From positions 1-11,262 of the forward strand of contig MTOL01000432.1 of assembly GCA_002011685.1 (NCBI GenBank): a DNA stretch of 11,262 nt. The letters run 5' to 3'. Made by a program: the position numbers and the translations under genes. This DNA comes from Deferribacteres bacterium JdFR-76. GTDB taxonomy: Bacteria > Zhuqueibacterota > JdFR-76. The notes under the pieces were generated by a model. The model was not told where the DNA came from and searched no databases. It was given only the letters and a program-made list of their open reading frames with translations. Below, one piece after another: positions 1-8,584 of this stretch; within the stretch, counting starts at the first letter, position 1; every line of letters starts with the position of its first letter.

Positions 1-122
1 CCCATCTTCCGTATTTTCAAAGATCGCCTCAGCTTGCGAATCACATCAAATGACGTAATCCCTACCGGCTTGTTCACATTCAGAATCAATCCTTCCTGAA
101 GCTGCTGTAGATCCCTTTTCAA
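1..122 (-). CDS. truB: tRNA pseudouridine(55) synthase TruB, N-terminal part (window cuts the gene)
   Basis: TruB converts U55 in the T-loop of most tRNAs to pseudouridine in the cytoplasm. Only the first 40 codons are present; the gene runs off the left edge. The visible part carries the family's N-terminal signature, GLILNVNKPVGITSFDVIRK, which precedes the HAGTLDP catalytic motif outside the window. The start is set by context: the rbfA stop TAA (131-129) lies in the same frame just upstream, so translation must begin after it. The first candidate is TTG at 122-120, preceded by a weak AAGG 4 nt away. A second TTG lies 13 codons further in, but has poor spacing from its purine-rich site. 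The gap to rbfA is 6 nt, so truB is the last visible gene of the rimP operon. The rbfA-truB order is common in bacteria. The identification is firm; the exact start is moderately sure. Confidence 0.9.
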   Translation of the reverse strand, partial: MKRDLQQLQEGLILNVNKPVGITSFDVIRKLRRSLKIRKM

Positions 123-128
123 TGAGCC

Positions 129-476
129 TTACCGTTTCCCCTCTTTGGTCTTCGCAATCAGATCTTCAATATGCTGAACATATTCCAGCGTATCATCGAA
201 GTAAAAGCTCAAATAGGGAATGTATTTCAAATGAACCCGGTGTTTTAATTCCGCCCGGATAAAGCTTTTGGCACTATTCAGTCCTGCCAGCACCTCCTGT
301 GGATCCCGCGATGATGGAAGCATGGTAAAATAGACCTTTGCCTGCTTCAGATCGGCGCTCATCAGTACCCGCGTAAGGGTGATAAACCCCACCCGTGGAT
401 CTTTCAGCTCCCGCTGCAAAATCAAACTGATCTCCCGCTTCAGGAGATCCGCCACTTTCAAAGCACGTATTGACAT
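129..476 (-). CDS. rbfA: Ribosome-binding factor A (30S maturation factor)
   Basis: RbfA binds the 30S subunit and assists late 16S rRNA maturation, notably of the 5' region and helix 1, including under cold conditions. The 115-residue product has the family hallmarks: an N-terminal helix with VADLLKREISLILQRELKDPR, the following VGFITLTRVLMSADLKQAKVY strand-helix unit (a KH-type fold in known structures) and the C-terminal IPYLSFYFDDTLE segment. Length is normal for the family. I chose ATG at 476-474, which follows GGATGG. A TTG at 491 would add MIGWT and overlap the stop of the upstream gene, and family members normally begin close to the chosen Met. The gene lies 11 nt after ylxP and 6 nt before truB in the operon. 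Confidence 0.95.
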   Translation of the reverse strand: MSIRALKVADLLKREISLILQRELKDPRVGFITLTRVLMSADLKQAKVYFTMLPSSRDPQEVLAGLNSAKSFIRAELKHRVHLKYIPYLSFYFDDTLEYVQHIEDLIAKTKEGKR

Positions 477-487
477 CGTCCATCCAA

Positions 488-766
488 TCAAAAATACTCA
501 ATCGACCGGTCAATAACCTCGATCCGCTCATCCCCATCCAGAATCATCAGGATCTTCTGATAACTCTTTTCAATGAACTGGCTATCGTTGGATACCATGG
601 CGATTCCGAGCAGCGACCGCTGCCATGTATCGTTCCCATCAATCTCAGCAATCGAAACATTGAATTTATTCCGGATCCGGTCTTTCAAACTCTGAATTAC
701 AAAGCGCTTCTCTTTCAATGAACCGGAACCCGGGATATAAAGCTCAAACTGAAAATAGCCAACCAT
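488..766 (-). CDS. ylxP: DUF503 / YlxP-like small protein
   Basis: This 92-residue protein matches the DUF503 (YlxP) family: a ferredoxin-like alpha/beta fold of about 95 residues usually encoded between infB and rbfA. The diagnostic motifs are ELYIPGSGSLKEKRFVIQSL near residues 8-27, the basic RIRNKFNVSIAEIDGNDTWQ block, and the LGIAMVSND strand at about 53-61. The molecular function is not settled; the operon position suggests a role in ribosome assembly or RNA binding. ATG at 766-764 is preceded by GTGGGAT directly upstream, and the infB stop lies 16 nt before it. Length, start and context all agree with the family. Confidence 0.93.
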   Translation of the reverse strand: MVGYFQFELYIPGSGSLKEKRFVIQSLKDRIRNKFNVSIAEIDGNDTWQRSLLGIAMVSNDSQFIEKSYQKILMILDGDERIEVIDRSIEYF

Positions 767-782
767 ATCCCACAGCCCAAGA

Positions 783-3662
783 TCAGCTTTCCAGTTTCCG
801 TTTTACCTTTACGATCTGGAAGGCCTCGAGAACATCTCCAACTTTGATGTCGTTGAAACCTTCAATTCCGACGCCACATTCGTAGCCAGCCTGTACCTCA
901 CGCACATCATCTTTAAAGCGCTTGAGCGAGGCCACATTGCCCTCATAAACCATTACTCCATCACGCACGACACGGATTCGGTCGCTGCGGGAAATTCGCC
1001 CGGACTGCACGTAACAGCCGGCCACATTCCCAACTCTGGGTATACGGAAGACTTCTCGAACTTCCGCGATTCCGAGAATTTCTTCTTTTTCTTCGGGTTC
1101 CAGCAATCCCTCAAGGGCTTTCTTTACATCCTCAATCGCATCGTAGATAATAGAATAGGTTCGGATATCCACCTTTTCGCGGTTGGCAACTTCCCAGGCT
1201 TTGGAATTGGGCCGAACTTGAAAACCGATGATTACCGCATCGGACGCAGAGGCCAGCAAAACGTCGGTTTCGGTTATGGCGCCCACCCCCTTGTGAATAA
1301 CATTCACCGACACATCTTCATTGCTGAGCTTCATCAGTGCATCACTGAGCGCCTCAACTGAACCCACCACATCTCCCTTCACAATCAGCTTCAGCTCTTT
1401 TACGCTCTTTTCGCGCATCATACGGGAGAACTCATCCAGGGAGATGTGCCCGGCCTTCCGAAATTCCTGTTCGCGCTTGATCTGTTTCCGTTTGTTGCTG
1501 ATTTCGCGTGCGATCCGTTCGGATTTTACGGCATAGAGAATATCACCGCTCTGTGGCACCTCGTCAAATCCCAGCACCTGAACAGGTGTGCTGGGAGGCG
1601 CTTCCTCTACCGGCTTGCCGCGCTCATCAAACATCGCACGTACTTTTCCAAACACCGTACCAGCAATCACAGGATCGCCAATCCGAAGTGTGCCCGTCTG
1701 CACCAGCACGGTGGCCACAGGACCGCGGCCCTTGTCCAGCTGGGACTCGATAATGACCCCTTTGGCCAGACGGTTTGGATTGGCCTTTAGCTCCATAATT
1801 TCAGCCTGAAGAAGAATTAGCTCCAGCAGCTGCTCCACATTTTGGCCCGTTTTGGCGGAAATTTCCACACAGGGATACTTGCCACCCCACTCCTCCACCA
1901 AAACCCCCTGATCGGCAAGTTGCTGCCGGATGAGATCCGGATTGGCGTTTGGTTTGTCGATTTTATTGATGGCCACAATTATTGGCACGTTTGCAGCACG
2001 GGCATGGTTAATTGCTTCGATAGTCTGCGGCATGACCCGGTCATCCGCTGCCACAACCAGAACAACAATGTCGGTTACCTGAGCCCCACGGGCTCGCATG
2101 GCCGTAAAAGCTTCGTGACCGGGCGTATCCAGAAATGTGATCTTCTTGCTATCAACATTTACCACATAAGCGCCGATGTGCTGGGTAATCCCTCCCACTT
2201 CACCAGCGACCACATTGGTTTTGCGGATGTAATCAAGCAACGATGTTTTTCCATGGTCAACATGACCCATAACCGTTACAATGGGCGGACGCTCAACCAA
2301 CTGGCCTTCATCTTCCTCTTCCTGGTCCAGCTCCTCGATGATTTCCTGTCCGTACATTTCCTCCTGTTCAACCTCAAAGCCAAACTCGTCCGCCACCATA
2401 ATGATGGTATCCATATCCAGGCGCTGGTTGATGGAAACCAGCATACCCAGCTCGAGGCACTTCTTGATAACTTGATTGGGCTCAACCCCCATGAGCCGGG
2501 CCAGCTCAGCCACCGAGATAAACTCGGTAACCTTGATGACATTGGATTCTTCCTCGACCTCCACCTCCTCCTGACGCCCGGCACGTTTGCGCCGCTTTGC
2601 CCGTCCGGGTCCCTCCATTGCCGCCATCGTGCGTTTGATGGCAGCTTCCACCTCTTCTTCTGTAAACTTCTTCTTTTTCTTTTTCTCTTTCTTCTTTTTC
2701 TTCTTTTTCTTTTCTGCTACTTTTTCAACAGCTTCTTCCGCCTCTGCCTCTTCCTTCGCTTTGGCCTTGCCCGGTTTTTTGCCTTTTTTCAGTTCCTCTT
2801 CTTCCTCAATCAACTCTTCTTCGATCTCCTCCACCAGGGCTTCGGTTTCGGGCGGAAGTTCTTCTTCCACCTGAAGTGCTTCTTTTTCCGCCTCCTCCTC
2901 TTCAGCAACCATGGCCGCCTCTGCCGGTTCTTCAGAGGCCACAACTTCCGGATGTTCCTCTACCTGCGGCTCAGCAGGCTCGGAAACGGTCTCCGCCATT
3001 TCTAATTCAGCAACTTTTCCCTCTTCTTCCGGTGTTTCAGCGGAAACGGGCTCGGCCGTTTCTTCAGTCGTTTCAGGAGCTTCAACTTCAACCTCAACCT
3101 CTTCCTCAACTCCCGCCGAAATGTCCAGCAATCGGGTCAGGCGCCGTTTTGCCTCTTCCTCTTTCTTGCGTTTTTCTTCCTCCTCACGCTTGCGGCGGAG
3201 TTTTTCTTCCTCTTCCTTGCGCGCCTTTTCAGCCGCACGCCGCTCTTTCTCGAGGCGTTCTTTTTCTTTGCGTTCGCGCTCCCGCCGCTCTTTCGCCTCT
3301 TCTTCCGTTTTCCGCTGAACCTCTTCCAAACTTAGCGGTTTGGTTTCGGCCAGTTCTTCGATCTCGCGGCGGATTAGCTCAAGGCGCTCCTGTTCTTTGC
3401 GCTCCCGCTCCAGAATTTTGCGGCGGATTTCGTCATCCTCAGTCAGAATCTCCTCGCCGCCTTTCTGCCGGCCAAAACGCTCCACGATCTTTTCGTACAT
3501 CTCTTCAGAGACCTGGCTCATCTGGTTTTTGACTTCATAGCCAAGCCCCTGAAGAAATTCCACAATTGATTCAATCGAGACGTGGAACTCTTTGGCTACC
3601 TGATAGATGCGCCGTTTTTTCCCCACGCGTGCTGCTGTCGTTTTTTCTTCAATCTCTGCCAT
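783..3662 (-). CDS. infB: Translation initiation factor IF-2
   Basis: IF2 is the GTPase that places initiator fMet-tRNA on the 30S subunit and drives subunit joining. The 959-residue product has an IF2_N-type domain at about 17-65 and a very long charged region at about 70-370: Arg/Glu-rich to 180, Glu/Ala/Val/Pro-rich to 290, then Lys-rich with 14 Lys in 15 positions around 318-332. A second IF2_N-like domain sits at about 376-430. The G domain follows with all motifs intact: GHVDHGKT (466-473), GGITQHIG (490-497), DTPGHEAF (512-519), NKID (566-569) and SAKTG (602-606). Domains II, III and the initiator-tRNA-binding C-terminal domain complete it. The ATG overlaps the nusA stop by one base (TAATG), which suggests translational coupling; the upstream RBS is weak. 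The length is at the long end, entirely because of the charged linker. Confidence 0.98.
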   Translation of the reverse strand: MAEIEEKTTAARVGKKRRIYQVAKEFHVSIESIVEFLQGLGYEVKNQMSQVSEEMYEKIVERFGRQKGGEEILTEDDEIRRKILERERKEQERLELIRREIEELAETKPLSLEEVQRKTEEEAKERRERERKEKERLEKERRAAEKARKEEEEKLRRKREEEEKRKKEEEAKRRLTRLLDISAGVEEEVEVEVEAPETTEETAEPVSAETPEEEGKVAELEMAETVSEPAEPQVEEHPEVVASEEPAEAAMVAEEEEAEKEALQVEEELPPETEALVEEIEEELIEEEEELKKGKKPGKAKAKEEAEAEEAVEKVAEKKKKKKKKEKKKKKKFTEEEVEAAIKRTMAAMEGPGRAKRRKRAGRQEEVEVEEESNVIKVTEFISVAELARLMGVEPNQVIKKCLELGMLVSINQRLDMDTIIMVADEFGFEVEQEEMYGQEIIEELDQEEEDEGQLVERPPIVTVMGHVDHGKTSLLDYIRKTNVVAGEVGGITQHIGAYVVNVDSKKITFLDTPGHEAFTAMRARGAQVTDIVVLVVAADDRVMPQTIEAINHARAANVPIIVAINKIDKPNANPDLIRQQLADQGVLVEEWGGKYPCVEISAKTGQNVEQLLELILLQAEIMELKANPNRLAKGVIIESQLDKGRGPVATVLVQTGTLRIGDPVIAGTVFGKVRAMFDERGKPVEEAPPSTPVQVLGFDEVPQSGDILYAVKSERIAREISNKRKQIKREQEFRKAGHISLDEFSRMMREKSVKELKLIVKGDVVGSVEALSDALMKLSNEDVSVNVIHKGVGAITETDVLLASASDAVIIGFQVRPNSKAWEVANREKVDIRTYSIIYDAIEDVKKALEGLLEPEEKEEILGIAEVREVFRIPRVGNVAGCYVQSGRISRSDRIRVVRDGVMVYEGNVASLKRFKDDVREVQAGYECGVGIEGFNDIKVGDVLEAFQIVKVKRKLES
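2667..2715 (-). repeat. 49-nt uninterrupted homopurine tract inside infB (coding strand)
   Basis: The plus strand is pure pyrimidine over 49 bases, so the coding strand is pure purine with repeated A-rich AAG/AAA/GAA codons. It encodes the poly-lysine stretch of the IF2 linker at about residues 316-332. Such low-complexity tracts are prone to length variation; here the reading frame stays open through it. Confidence 0.8.
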
Positions 3663-4903
3663 TATTGCTCTACGTAGTTTTTGATGGTTTCAATGATTTT
3701 TTCTGCAGTTTTCGGACCAACTCCAGGAATCTCCAGAAGTTTGTCCTCTCCTGCCCGCAAAACATCCTCTACCGTTTCAATTCCAGCTTTGCGAAGTTTT
3801 TCAAGTACAGATTTACCTATTCCGTCCAGTTCTATCTCTTCCAGGGACTTCCGGGCCCTGGTAACCATCTTCTTGTGTTCGGATTCTTTCAGAATTTCGA
3901 TTTCATATCCGGTTAATTGTGATGCCAGCTTCCGGTTTACCCCACCACGGCCAATTGCGATAGACGCCTGTTCATCCGGGACGATGGCTGTGGCCGTCTT
4001 GCTTTCCTGATCGACCGTAACAAAAAGCGGGCGCGCAGGACTGAGGGCACGTGCGATAAAAATCTCCGGATCCGAGCTCCAGTTGATAACATCGATCTTT
4101 TCATTGTTCAGTTCGCGAACGATCGCCTGAATTCTCACCCCTTTCATACCCACACAGGCACCGACCGGGTCGATACGCTTGTCATTTGAGTAAACGGCAA
4201 TTTTGGCGCGTTCGCCGGGCTCCCGCACAACCCCTTTAATCTCAATAACGCCTTCGTAAATTTCAGGTACTTCCAGCTCAAGCAAGCGGATAAGGAACTG
4301 CGGGTCGCTGCGGGACACAATAATCTCCGGGCCTTTTGGCGTTTCGCGCACTTCCTTGATGATGGCCCGGAGGCTTTCTCCTCTCCGGTACCGCTCGGTT
4401 GGAATCTGTTCCGATTTTGGCAGAATGACCTCTGTTTTTTCAATGTTCATGTAGATCTCGTCCCGCCCAATTTGCCGGATATCACCGATAATAATTTCAC
4501 CGACCCGGTTCTTGAATTCCTCATAAATATGGGCGCGCTCCAGCTCCCTCAACTTCTGATTCAGGTTCTGTTTGGCTGCAATCACCAGCCGACGGCCAAA
4601 AGAACGTGGATCGACGATTTCCACAAATTCATCACCGATCTCGAGATCAGGTTCGTATTTTCGGGCCGTTTCCAGGTCGATCTCCAGATTTTCGTCCTGG
4701 ACTTTTTCGACGATGATTTTGTTCTGATAGATTTCGATCTCCCCTTTGTCCAGATTGACAAAGATGTCAAAATTATCCGCTGTCCCGTACTTCTTTTTGA
4801 TCATCATGATTAACACTTCTTCGATGATCTTAGCCACCATCTCGCGGTCGATATTTTTCTCTTTTGTGAGCTGCGAGATGGCCTCGGCAATTTCGATCTT
4901 CAT
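3662..4903 (-). CDS. nusA: Transcription termination/antitermination factor NusA
   Basis: NusA binds RNA polymerase and nascent RNA and modulates pausing, intrinsic termination and antitermination, including on rRNA operons. The 413 residues show an N-terminal RNAP-binding domain (1 to about 130), an S1 domain (about 133-200), KH1 with the DPVGACVGMKGVRIQAI signature (245-261) and KH2 with IAIGRGGVNRKLASQLTGYEI (315-335). After a linker comes a single helix-hairpin-helix unit, LRKAGIETVEDVL...EIPGVGPKTAEKI (370-403). E. coli NusA has two larger acidic repeats at this end, so this is the shorter architecture. ATG at 4903-4901 follows GGAGGA with a rather long spacer of about 11 nt. The gene sits 32 nt after rimP and its stop overlaps the infB start by 1 nt. 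Confidence 0.97.
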   Translation of the reverse strand: MKIEIAEAISQLTKEKNIDREMVAKIIEEVLIMMIKKKYGTADNFDIFVNLDKGEIEIYQNKIIVEKVQDENLEIDLETARKYEPDLEIGDEFVEIVDPRSFGRRLVIAAKQNLNQKLRELERAHIYEEFKNRVGEIIIGDIRQIGRDEIYMNIEKTEVILPKSEQIPTERYRRGESLRAIIKEVRETPKGPEIIVSRSDPQFLIRLLELEVPEIYEGVIEIKGVVREPGERAKIAVYSNDKRIDPVGACVGMKGVRIQAIVRELNNEKIDVINWSSDPEIFIARALSPARPLFVTVDQESKTATAIVPDEQASIAIGRGGVNRKLASQLTGYEIEILKESEHKKMVTRARKSLEEIELDGIGKSVLEKLRKAGIETVEDVLRAGEDKLLEIPGVGPKTAEKIIETIKNYVEQ

Positions 4904-4935
4904 GGCTTATTTTTTCCTCCAACCTGCTTTCACAC

Positions 4936-5385
4936 TTACCACGGCAACGCCTGGACGGCCTTTTTAAGCTGGCCGTAAACTATGCGGATCATTTCGCCCG
5001 AAACATTCAGTAAAATTCCATCCGCATTGGCATCCACAAGTTCACCGCGTACCGTTTTTTCCTCTTCACCTTCCAGAAAAGAAACTTCCAGCTCCCGCCC
5101 GATTTTCAGACGGAATTCTTTCTCGGTTGTCAACGGCCGGTCCACTCCCGGAGAAGAGACCTCAAGAACGAAATTTTCTCCCAGTACCTCCTCCAGCTCC
5201 GGCAGTTCCAGCAGATGCCGGCTGATTTGCGTGCACTGGTTAATAGTAATTCCGTCCATGGTATCCGCAATCACTGTAAGCCGGTAGCGGCCCGGTTTTC
5301 CTTTCAAAGTTATTTCAATGAGCTCCGCACCGAAAATATGGAGCTGGCGCTCAACAATCTCCGTTATTTTATCGATGAGATCCAT
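4936..5385 (-). CDS. rimP: Ribosome maturation factor RimP
   Basis: RimP is needed early in 30S subunit assembly and acts around S12 and the 3' domain. The 149-residue product has the usual two domains: an alpha/beta N-terminal domain (IDKITEIVERQL... to about residue 80) ending in the family signature LEVSSPGVDRPL (74-85), and a C-terminal SH3-like beta domain (about 90-149). I chose ATG at 5385 because it follows GGGACGGGTG and matches the family N-terminus. A longer reading from TTG at 5472 would translate through the leader hairpin and promoter and is rejected. RimP is the first gene of the operon; nusA follows after 32 nt. Confidence 0.94.
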   Translation of the reverse strand: MDLIDKITEIVERQLHIFGAELIEITLKGKPGRYRLTVIADTMDGITINQCTQISRHLLELPELEEVLGENFVLEVSSPGVDRPLTTEKEFRLKIGRELEVSFLEGEEEKTVRGELVDANADGILLNVSGEMIRIVYGQLKKAVQALPW

Positions 5386-5408
5386 CACCCGTCCCAATTC
5401 AAGGCAAC

Positions 5409-5435
5409 AAAAAAGTGGGTCTTTTGAACCCACTT
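5409..5435 (-). promoter_or_regulatory. Leader hairpin with U-tract upstream of rimP (possible attenuator)
   Basis: On the minus strand a perfect 8-bp stem (AAGTGGGT / ACCCACTT, arms 5428-5435 and 5413-5420) with a 7-nt loop is followed directly by T residues, giving a run of six Ts with the end of the stem. This is the form of an intrinsic terminator, but it sits between the predicted rimP promoter and rimP. It may act as an attenuator or as a 5'-end mRNA structure. A rimP leader RNA has been described in gammaproteobacteria; whether this hairpin is related is not known. Confidence 0.65.
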
Positions 5436-5443
5436 CAAAAAGC

Positions 5444-5472
5444 AATATAATAAAATCGCTACCCTTATGCAA
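5444..5472 (-). promoter_or_regulatory. Predicted sigma-70-type promoter of the rimP-nusA-infB operon
   Basis: TTGCAT (5472-5467) and TATATT (5449-5444) are separated by exactly 17 nt. The -10 box matches the consensus at 5 of 6 positions, the -35 box at 3 of 6. Transcription would start near 5437, just before the leader hairpin and about 50 nt before the rimP start codon. It lies in the 171-nt gap between the GH57 gene and rimP. No terminator is evident after the GH57 stop, so read-through from upstream is also possible. Confidence 0.5.
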
Positions 5473-5556
5473 TAAAAAACTCTAAAGCAATGATACTCCG
5501 TTTCCAGTCTTCGTTTTCTCTTACTTTTTGATCGTTTTTACCACCACATCTCGCTT

Positions 5557-7764
5557 CTACACTTTCCACTCGATCTGTTCAAAGTCCTCTCCAGGAACTT
5601 CAAATTCGAATGCAAGATCTGGTGGCCAGGTTTCAATCACATTTCCGGCCCGGCGGACCCGGATCAGGAACTCCACTTTCTGTCCCACCTTTGCCCGCAA
5701 TCGTTTGAACGGAATGGAGAATTCCAGAAATCTGTCGTAGGCCGCACGAATGCCATCCGATTCTCGCACCCATTTGCCCCGTTTCCAGATGAGCACTTCC
5801 TCGCATACCTGGCAGTGATGGAGTTTGGCCACTGGTAGCCGCATTTTCAGCTCAGCTGGTGACAGAAAATGGAGCTCGATCTCTACCTCATCCACCGCCT
5901 GGCGAATCTCTTTTGAAAAAACGATTTTCAGAAAGAATTCCTCCAGATTAAAACCGTACTGAATCGATTCCACAGCCTGGCTGGCAGCATGCATAGCCGT
6001 ACCAACCCGGCGGGCATCCAGACTGCCGGCCCCCAGCCATTCAAAATAATTGGATTCGCGGCCATCAATGACTGGATCAATGAAACCTATTGGTTTCTGA
6101 ATGGCCACCCGCTTTCGTACCTCTGTGCGGATCGGGTCAAAGAACTTTCTGGGCGGTTCCTGCTCTATCAGTTCGAAGGCTCGGATTAAATGGGATCGAA
6201 AAAGCGTGTCAAACTCGGCCGCATTTTCCGTGGGGTGCTCCTCGCCGTACCACCAGCACCAGTCGGATCCCTCTGCAATCAGAATCTCTTCGTAGGCCGC
6301 ATCCAGCGCCTCCGGCGAAACCCGCCCCTCCTCCTTTGCCTTTTGCCAGGCCAACCGTGTCTCATAAAGATATTCCCAGGCTCGGTTGTCCTCGGGATGC
6401 CCGATCCAGATAGAAAAATTATGGTTGATCCATGAGCCGGCAAAAATGCGCGTCAGGTATTCCGGCTCATATTGATTCTTGAGAAAATCCGAAAACGTGG
6501 TACATGCCAAATCTGTAGCCCCGCTAAGTTTGCGGTAGAGAGCTTCCAGAAATGGCCGGCCGTTTTGCACGTAAAATTCCCAGCAGTTTTCGCCATCCAG
6601 AATTACTGAAACCAAAGAATGCCGAAGCCGTTTTTCTCCGTAGCGCTGTACAATGGAGGCCCGGATACTCCGCAGTCGCTTCACAAAATCTTCCGCCGCT
6701 TCCTCCGGGTCCCATCTCTGGTACACAAAGCCGATCAAATCCGAAAGCACGTGGTCGCGGAAAAAGAGGACAATTTCTTCACCGGATTCCGTCCGGTATG
6801 CATAGGGACGGTAGAGATCCTCCCGAGTCATTTTTTCCCGGATTCCCATTAGCCCCCAGCTTGCGAATAAAATCTCCTCATCGGTGGCAATCCAGCGAAT
6901 TCCTTTGCGGGCGAAAAGCTCGATAGCTTCTTCGCTCACACTTCCTTCCGCTGGCCACATCCCTGCCGGCAAAAAACCAAAAGTTTTTTCAAAATAGTGC
7001 AGGGCCCGTACTATCTGCTCCTCTGCATCTTCTGGATATCGGAACCGGTACCTTGGCAGTTGAATATTGCCCTGGGACATCCGTGCAATGGTCGTATCGC
7101 ACAGTAGCGGCAGAATGGGATGATAGAATGGAGTGGTGGAAAGCTCAATCTGTCCGTTCTGGGCCAGTTTTTTGTGTAACGGGATGATTTTCTCCAGAAT
7201 GCTCCGCTGTGATTCTAGCAGCTCCTTCTTTTCCGCTTCTGTGAAATTTTTCCCCTTTTTTAACAGCCTGGAAAACGGTTTCTGCCCTTTGTGGCTTTCA
7301 CCAATCCAGCACAGATTGTACCATACCTGCAGATCAAGAAAATCCTGAACCGAAAATCTCCGGAGAGCTGCTTCGGGGTGTTTGGGATCAAACTTTAATC
7401 CGCGTTTTTTTAGAAGACGTTCATAGTCCGGATACGGTTTTACCAGCCGGTCCCAGTTGACCTGAAAAAAGTAGTGGAGAATATCCGCCTTTTCCTCGGT
7501 GGTCAGCTCCGCCGCCGGTTTTTCGGAGAGAATCTGAACATAGTCGCGTGCCCCATTCAGATAATCCTGAATCTGCAGCAATAAAGAGGGAACCAGGTTA
7601 AAATTTTGCCGGATGTCTGGAAATTCTTCCAGAAGGGCCGCGAGATCATAGTAATCCTTAAGGGCGTGGAGCCGAACCCACGGCAAAATAAAAAATTCTT
7701 TTTCGGGATGTTTGTAATACGGCTGATGCTGATGCCATAAAAAAGCTACACGGAGCGGTTCCAT
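5557..7764 (-). CDS. Family GH57 glycoside hydrolase (alpha-amylase/glucanotransferase-like)
   Basis: GH57 enzymes are retaining hydrolases or transferases acting on alpha-glucans such as starch and glycogen. The 735-residue product shows all five family regions: HQHQPY (11-16), ELSTTPFYHPILPLL (207-221), GMWPAEGSVSEEA (268-280), VILDGENCWEFY (387-398) and SWINHNFSIWIGHPEDNRAW (444-463). By family precedent Glu273 in WPAEGS is the nucleophile and Asp390 in LDGEN the acid/base. Residues from about 560 to the end form a beta-rich C-terminal domain. There is no signal peptide, so the enzyme is probably cytoplasmic and acts on storage polysaccharide, though GH57 specificity (amylase, amylopullulanase, 4-alpha-glucanotransferase, branching enzyme) cannot be fixed by motifs alone. 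ATG at 7764 follows GGAGGG with a spacer of about 10 nt. A strong terminator ends only 25 nt upstream. Confidence 0.92.
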   Translation of the reverse strand: MEPLRVAFLWHQHQPYYKHPEKEFFILPWVRLHALKDYYDLAALLEEFPDIRQNFNLVPSLLLQIQDYLNGARDYVQILSEKPAAELTTEEKADILHYFFQVNWDRLVKPYPDYERLLKKRGLKFDPKHPEAALRRFSVQDFLDLQVWYNLCWIGESHKGQKPFSRLLKKGKNFTEAEKKELLESQRSILEKIIPLHKKLAQNGQIELSTTPFYHPILPLLCDTTIARMSQGNIQLPRYRFRYPEDAEEQIVRALHYFEKTFGFLPAGMWPAEGSVSEEAIELFARKGIRWIATDEEILFASWGLMGIREKMTREDLYRPYAYRTESGEEIVLFFRDHVLSDLIGFVYQRWDPEEAAEDFVKRLRSIRASIVQRYGEKRLRHSLVSVILDGENCWEFYVQNGRPFLEALYRKLSGATDLACTTFSDFLKNQYEPEYLTRIFAGSWINHNFSIWIGHPEDNRAWEYLYETRLAWQKAKEEGRVSPEALDAAYEEILIAEGSDWCWWYGEEHPTENAAEFDTLFRSHLIRAFELIEQEPPRKFFDPIRTEVRKRVAIQKPIGFIDPVIDGRESNYFEWLGAGSLDARRVGTAMHAASQAVESIQYGFNLEEFFLKIVFSKEIRQAVDEVEIELHFLSPAELKMRLPVAKLHHCQVCEEVLIWKRGKWVRESDGIRAAYDRFLEFSIPFKRLRAKVGQKVEFLIRVRRAGNVIETWPPDLAFEFEVPGEDFEQIEWKV

Positions 7765-7789
7765 GCGCTACGCTCCCTCCGTATTGAGC

Positions 7790-7818
7790 AAAAAAGGCCA
7801 GAAAAACATCTGGCCTTT
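7790..7818 (-). terminator. Strong intrinsic terminator between the TPR gene and GH57 gene
   Basis: The minus strand has a perfect 10-bp stem (AAAGGCCAGA / TCTGGCCTTT, arms 7809-7818 and 7793-7802) with a 6-nt loop, followed by more T residues (TTTTTTGC counted from the stem end). It lies 40 nt after the TPR stop codon and 25 nt before the GH57 start codon. That leaves no space for a separate GH57 promoter after it, so it either stops the TPR transcript with some read-through or acts as an attenuator for the GH57 gene. Confidence 0.88.
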
Positions 7819-7857
7819 CGTCCCAACTCCGGTATTTGTTGCGTGTTTCAAAATGTC

Positions 7858-8538
7858 TTATGCTCGATTGCTAATTTCTGCCAGCACCATCTGGGCATCG
7901 GCCTTCACCGGCGTATTTTCATATTCGCGGAGAATCCGGTTGAGAATCTCCTGGGCCGTTTGGATTTCGCCTGTTTCCCGAAAGCTTTGCGCTGCCGAAA
8001 AGAGATAGGAAGCAGCTGTGGAGGCACTGGGGCTCTTTTCTGCTGCCTTCAGGTAATATTCAGCTGCAGTTTTTTTATCACCCGTTTCCGAATAGCAGCT
8101 GGCCAGCCCCGCATAGGCGGCACTTTCCAGCATAGGGTCGCCGCCATACTCATCCAGATATAGCTCAAAATACTTTTTGGCCTCTTCGATATTATGCTGA
8201 TTGTAGTATGAAACGGCCAGGTAGTAAGCAGCGATGCCGGCGCTTCGCGTGCCATCAAATTGCTCTACAATCCCCTGCAAAATGGGAACCGCACGGTCAT
8301 AATTCTGGTTATTGAACTCGGCCACTGCGCGGATTAAGCGGCCGGAAGCAGCAACATCCGCCTCCTTTTTGCTTTTCACCACCATGTAGCTAATGACGAC
8401 CACCACCAGAACGCCAAAAATCCCCATGGCGATTTGACGGGAATAGGTAGTAAAAAAATCAGTAGCCCTTGCAACAAACGTTAAAAATTTGTCCTCTTTG
8501 ATCTCCCGCCGCTTGATCCTTTTCCGTGGTTTTAGCAT
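7858..8538 (-). CDS. Membrane-anchored tetratricopeptide-repeat protein
   Basis: The 226-residue protein has a basic N-terminus (MLKPRKRIKRREIKEDK), one transmembrane segment at about 36-54 (IAMGIFGVLVVVVISYMVV) and then a helical TPR domain to the end. Repeat units are recognisable at about 63-95 (FNNQNYDRAVPILQGI), 100-132 (YYLAVSYYNQHNIEEAKKYF), 138-170 (AYAGLASCYSETGDKKTAAE) and 175-208. The orientation rule for positive residues suggests an inner-membrane anchor with the TPR domain outside the cytoplasm. The layout resembles the YfgM-like/TPR_21 group, which acts in envelope protein handling, but the specific role is not known. ATG at 8538 follows AAGGGAGAG. The gene starts 46 nt after the tRNA with no terminator between, so tRNA and gene probably share a transcript, which ends at the 7790-7818 terminator. 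Confidence 0.82.
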   Translation of the reverse strand: MLKPRKRIKRREIKEDKFLTFVARATDFFTTYSRQIAMGIFGVLVVVVISYMVVKSKKEADVAASGRLIRAVAEFNNQNYDRAVPILQGIVEQFDGTRSAGIAAYYLAVSYYNQHNIEEAKKYFELYLDEYGGDPMLESAAYAGLASCYSETGDKKTAAEYYLKAAEKSPSASTAASYLFSAAQSFRETGEIQTAQEILNRILREYENTPVKADAQMVLAEISNRA

Positions 8539-8584
8539 CCGCTCTGCTCTCCCTTTCCCGTTACCACTTCTTCCTATTTACTCT

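Noticed and set aside
2667..2715. CRISPR- or tandem-repeat-like array in the pyrimidine-rich stretch
   Set aside because: There is no regular repeat-spacer structure; the pattern is explained by lysine and glutamate codons of IF2.
1842..3005. 387-residue plus-strand ORF antisense to infB
   Set aside because: It is the mirror of the biased codon usage in infB; its Phe/Leu-rich second half is simply the complement of the Lys/Glu-rich linker.
5386..5472. Longer rimP starting at TTG 5472
   Set aside because: The extra 29 residues would be encoded by the promoter and leader hairpin, and family members begin near the ATG at 5385, which has its own RBS-like site.
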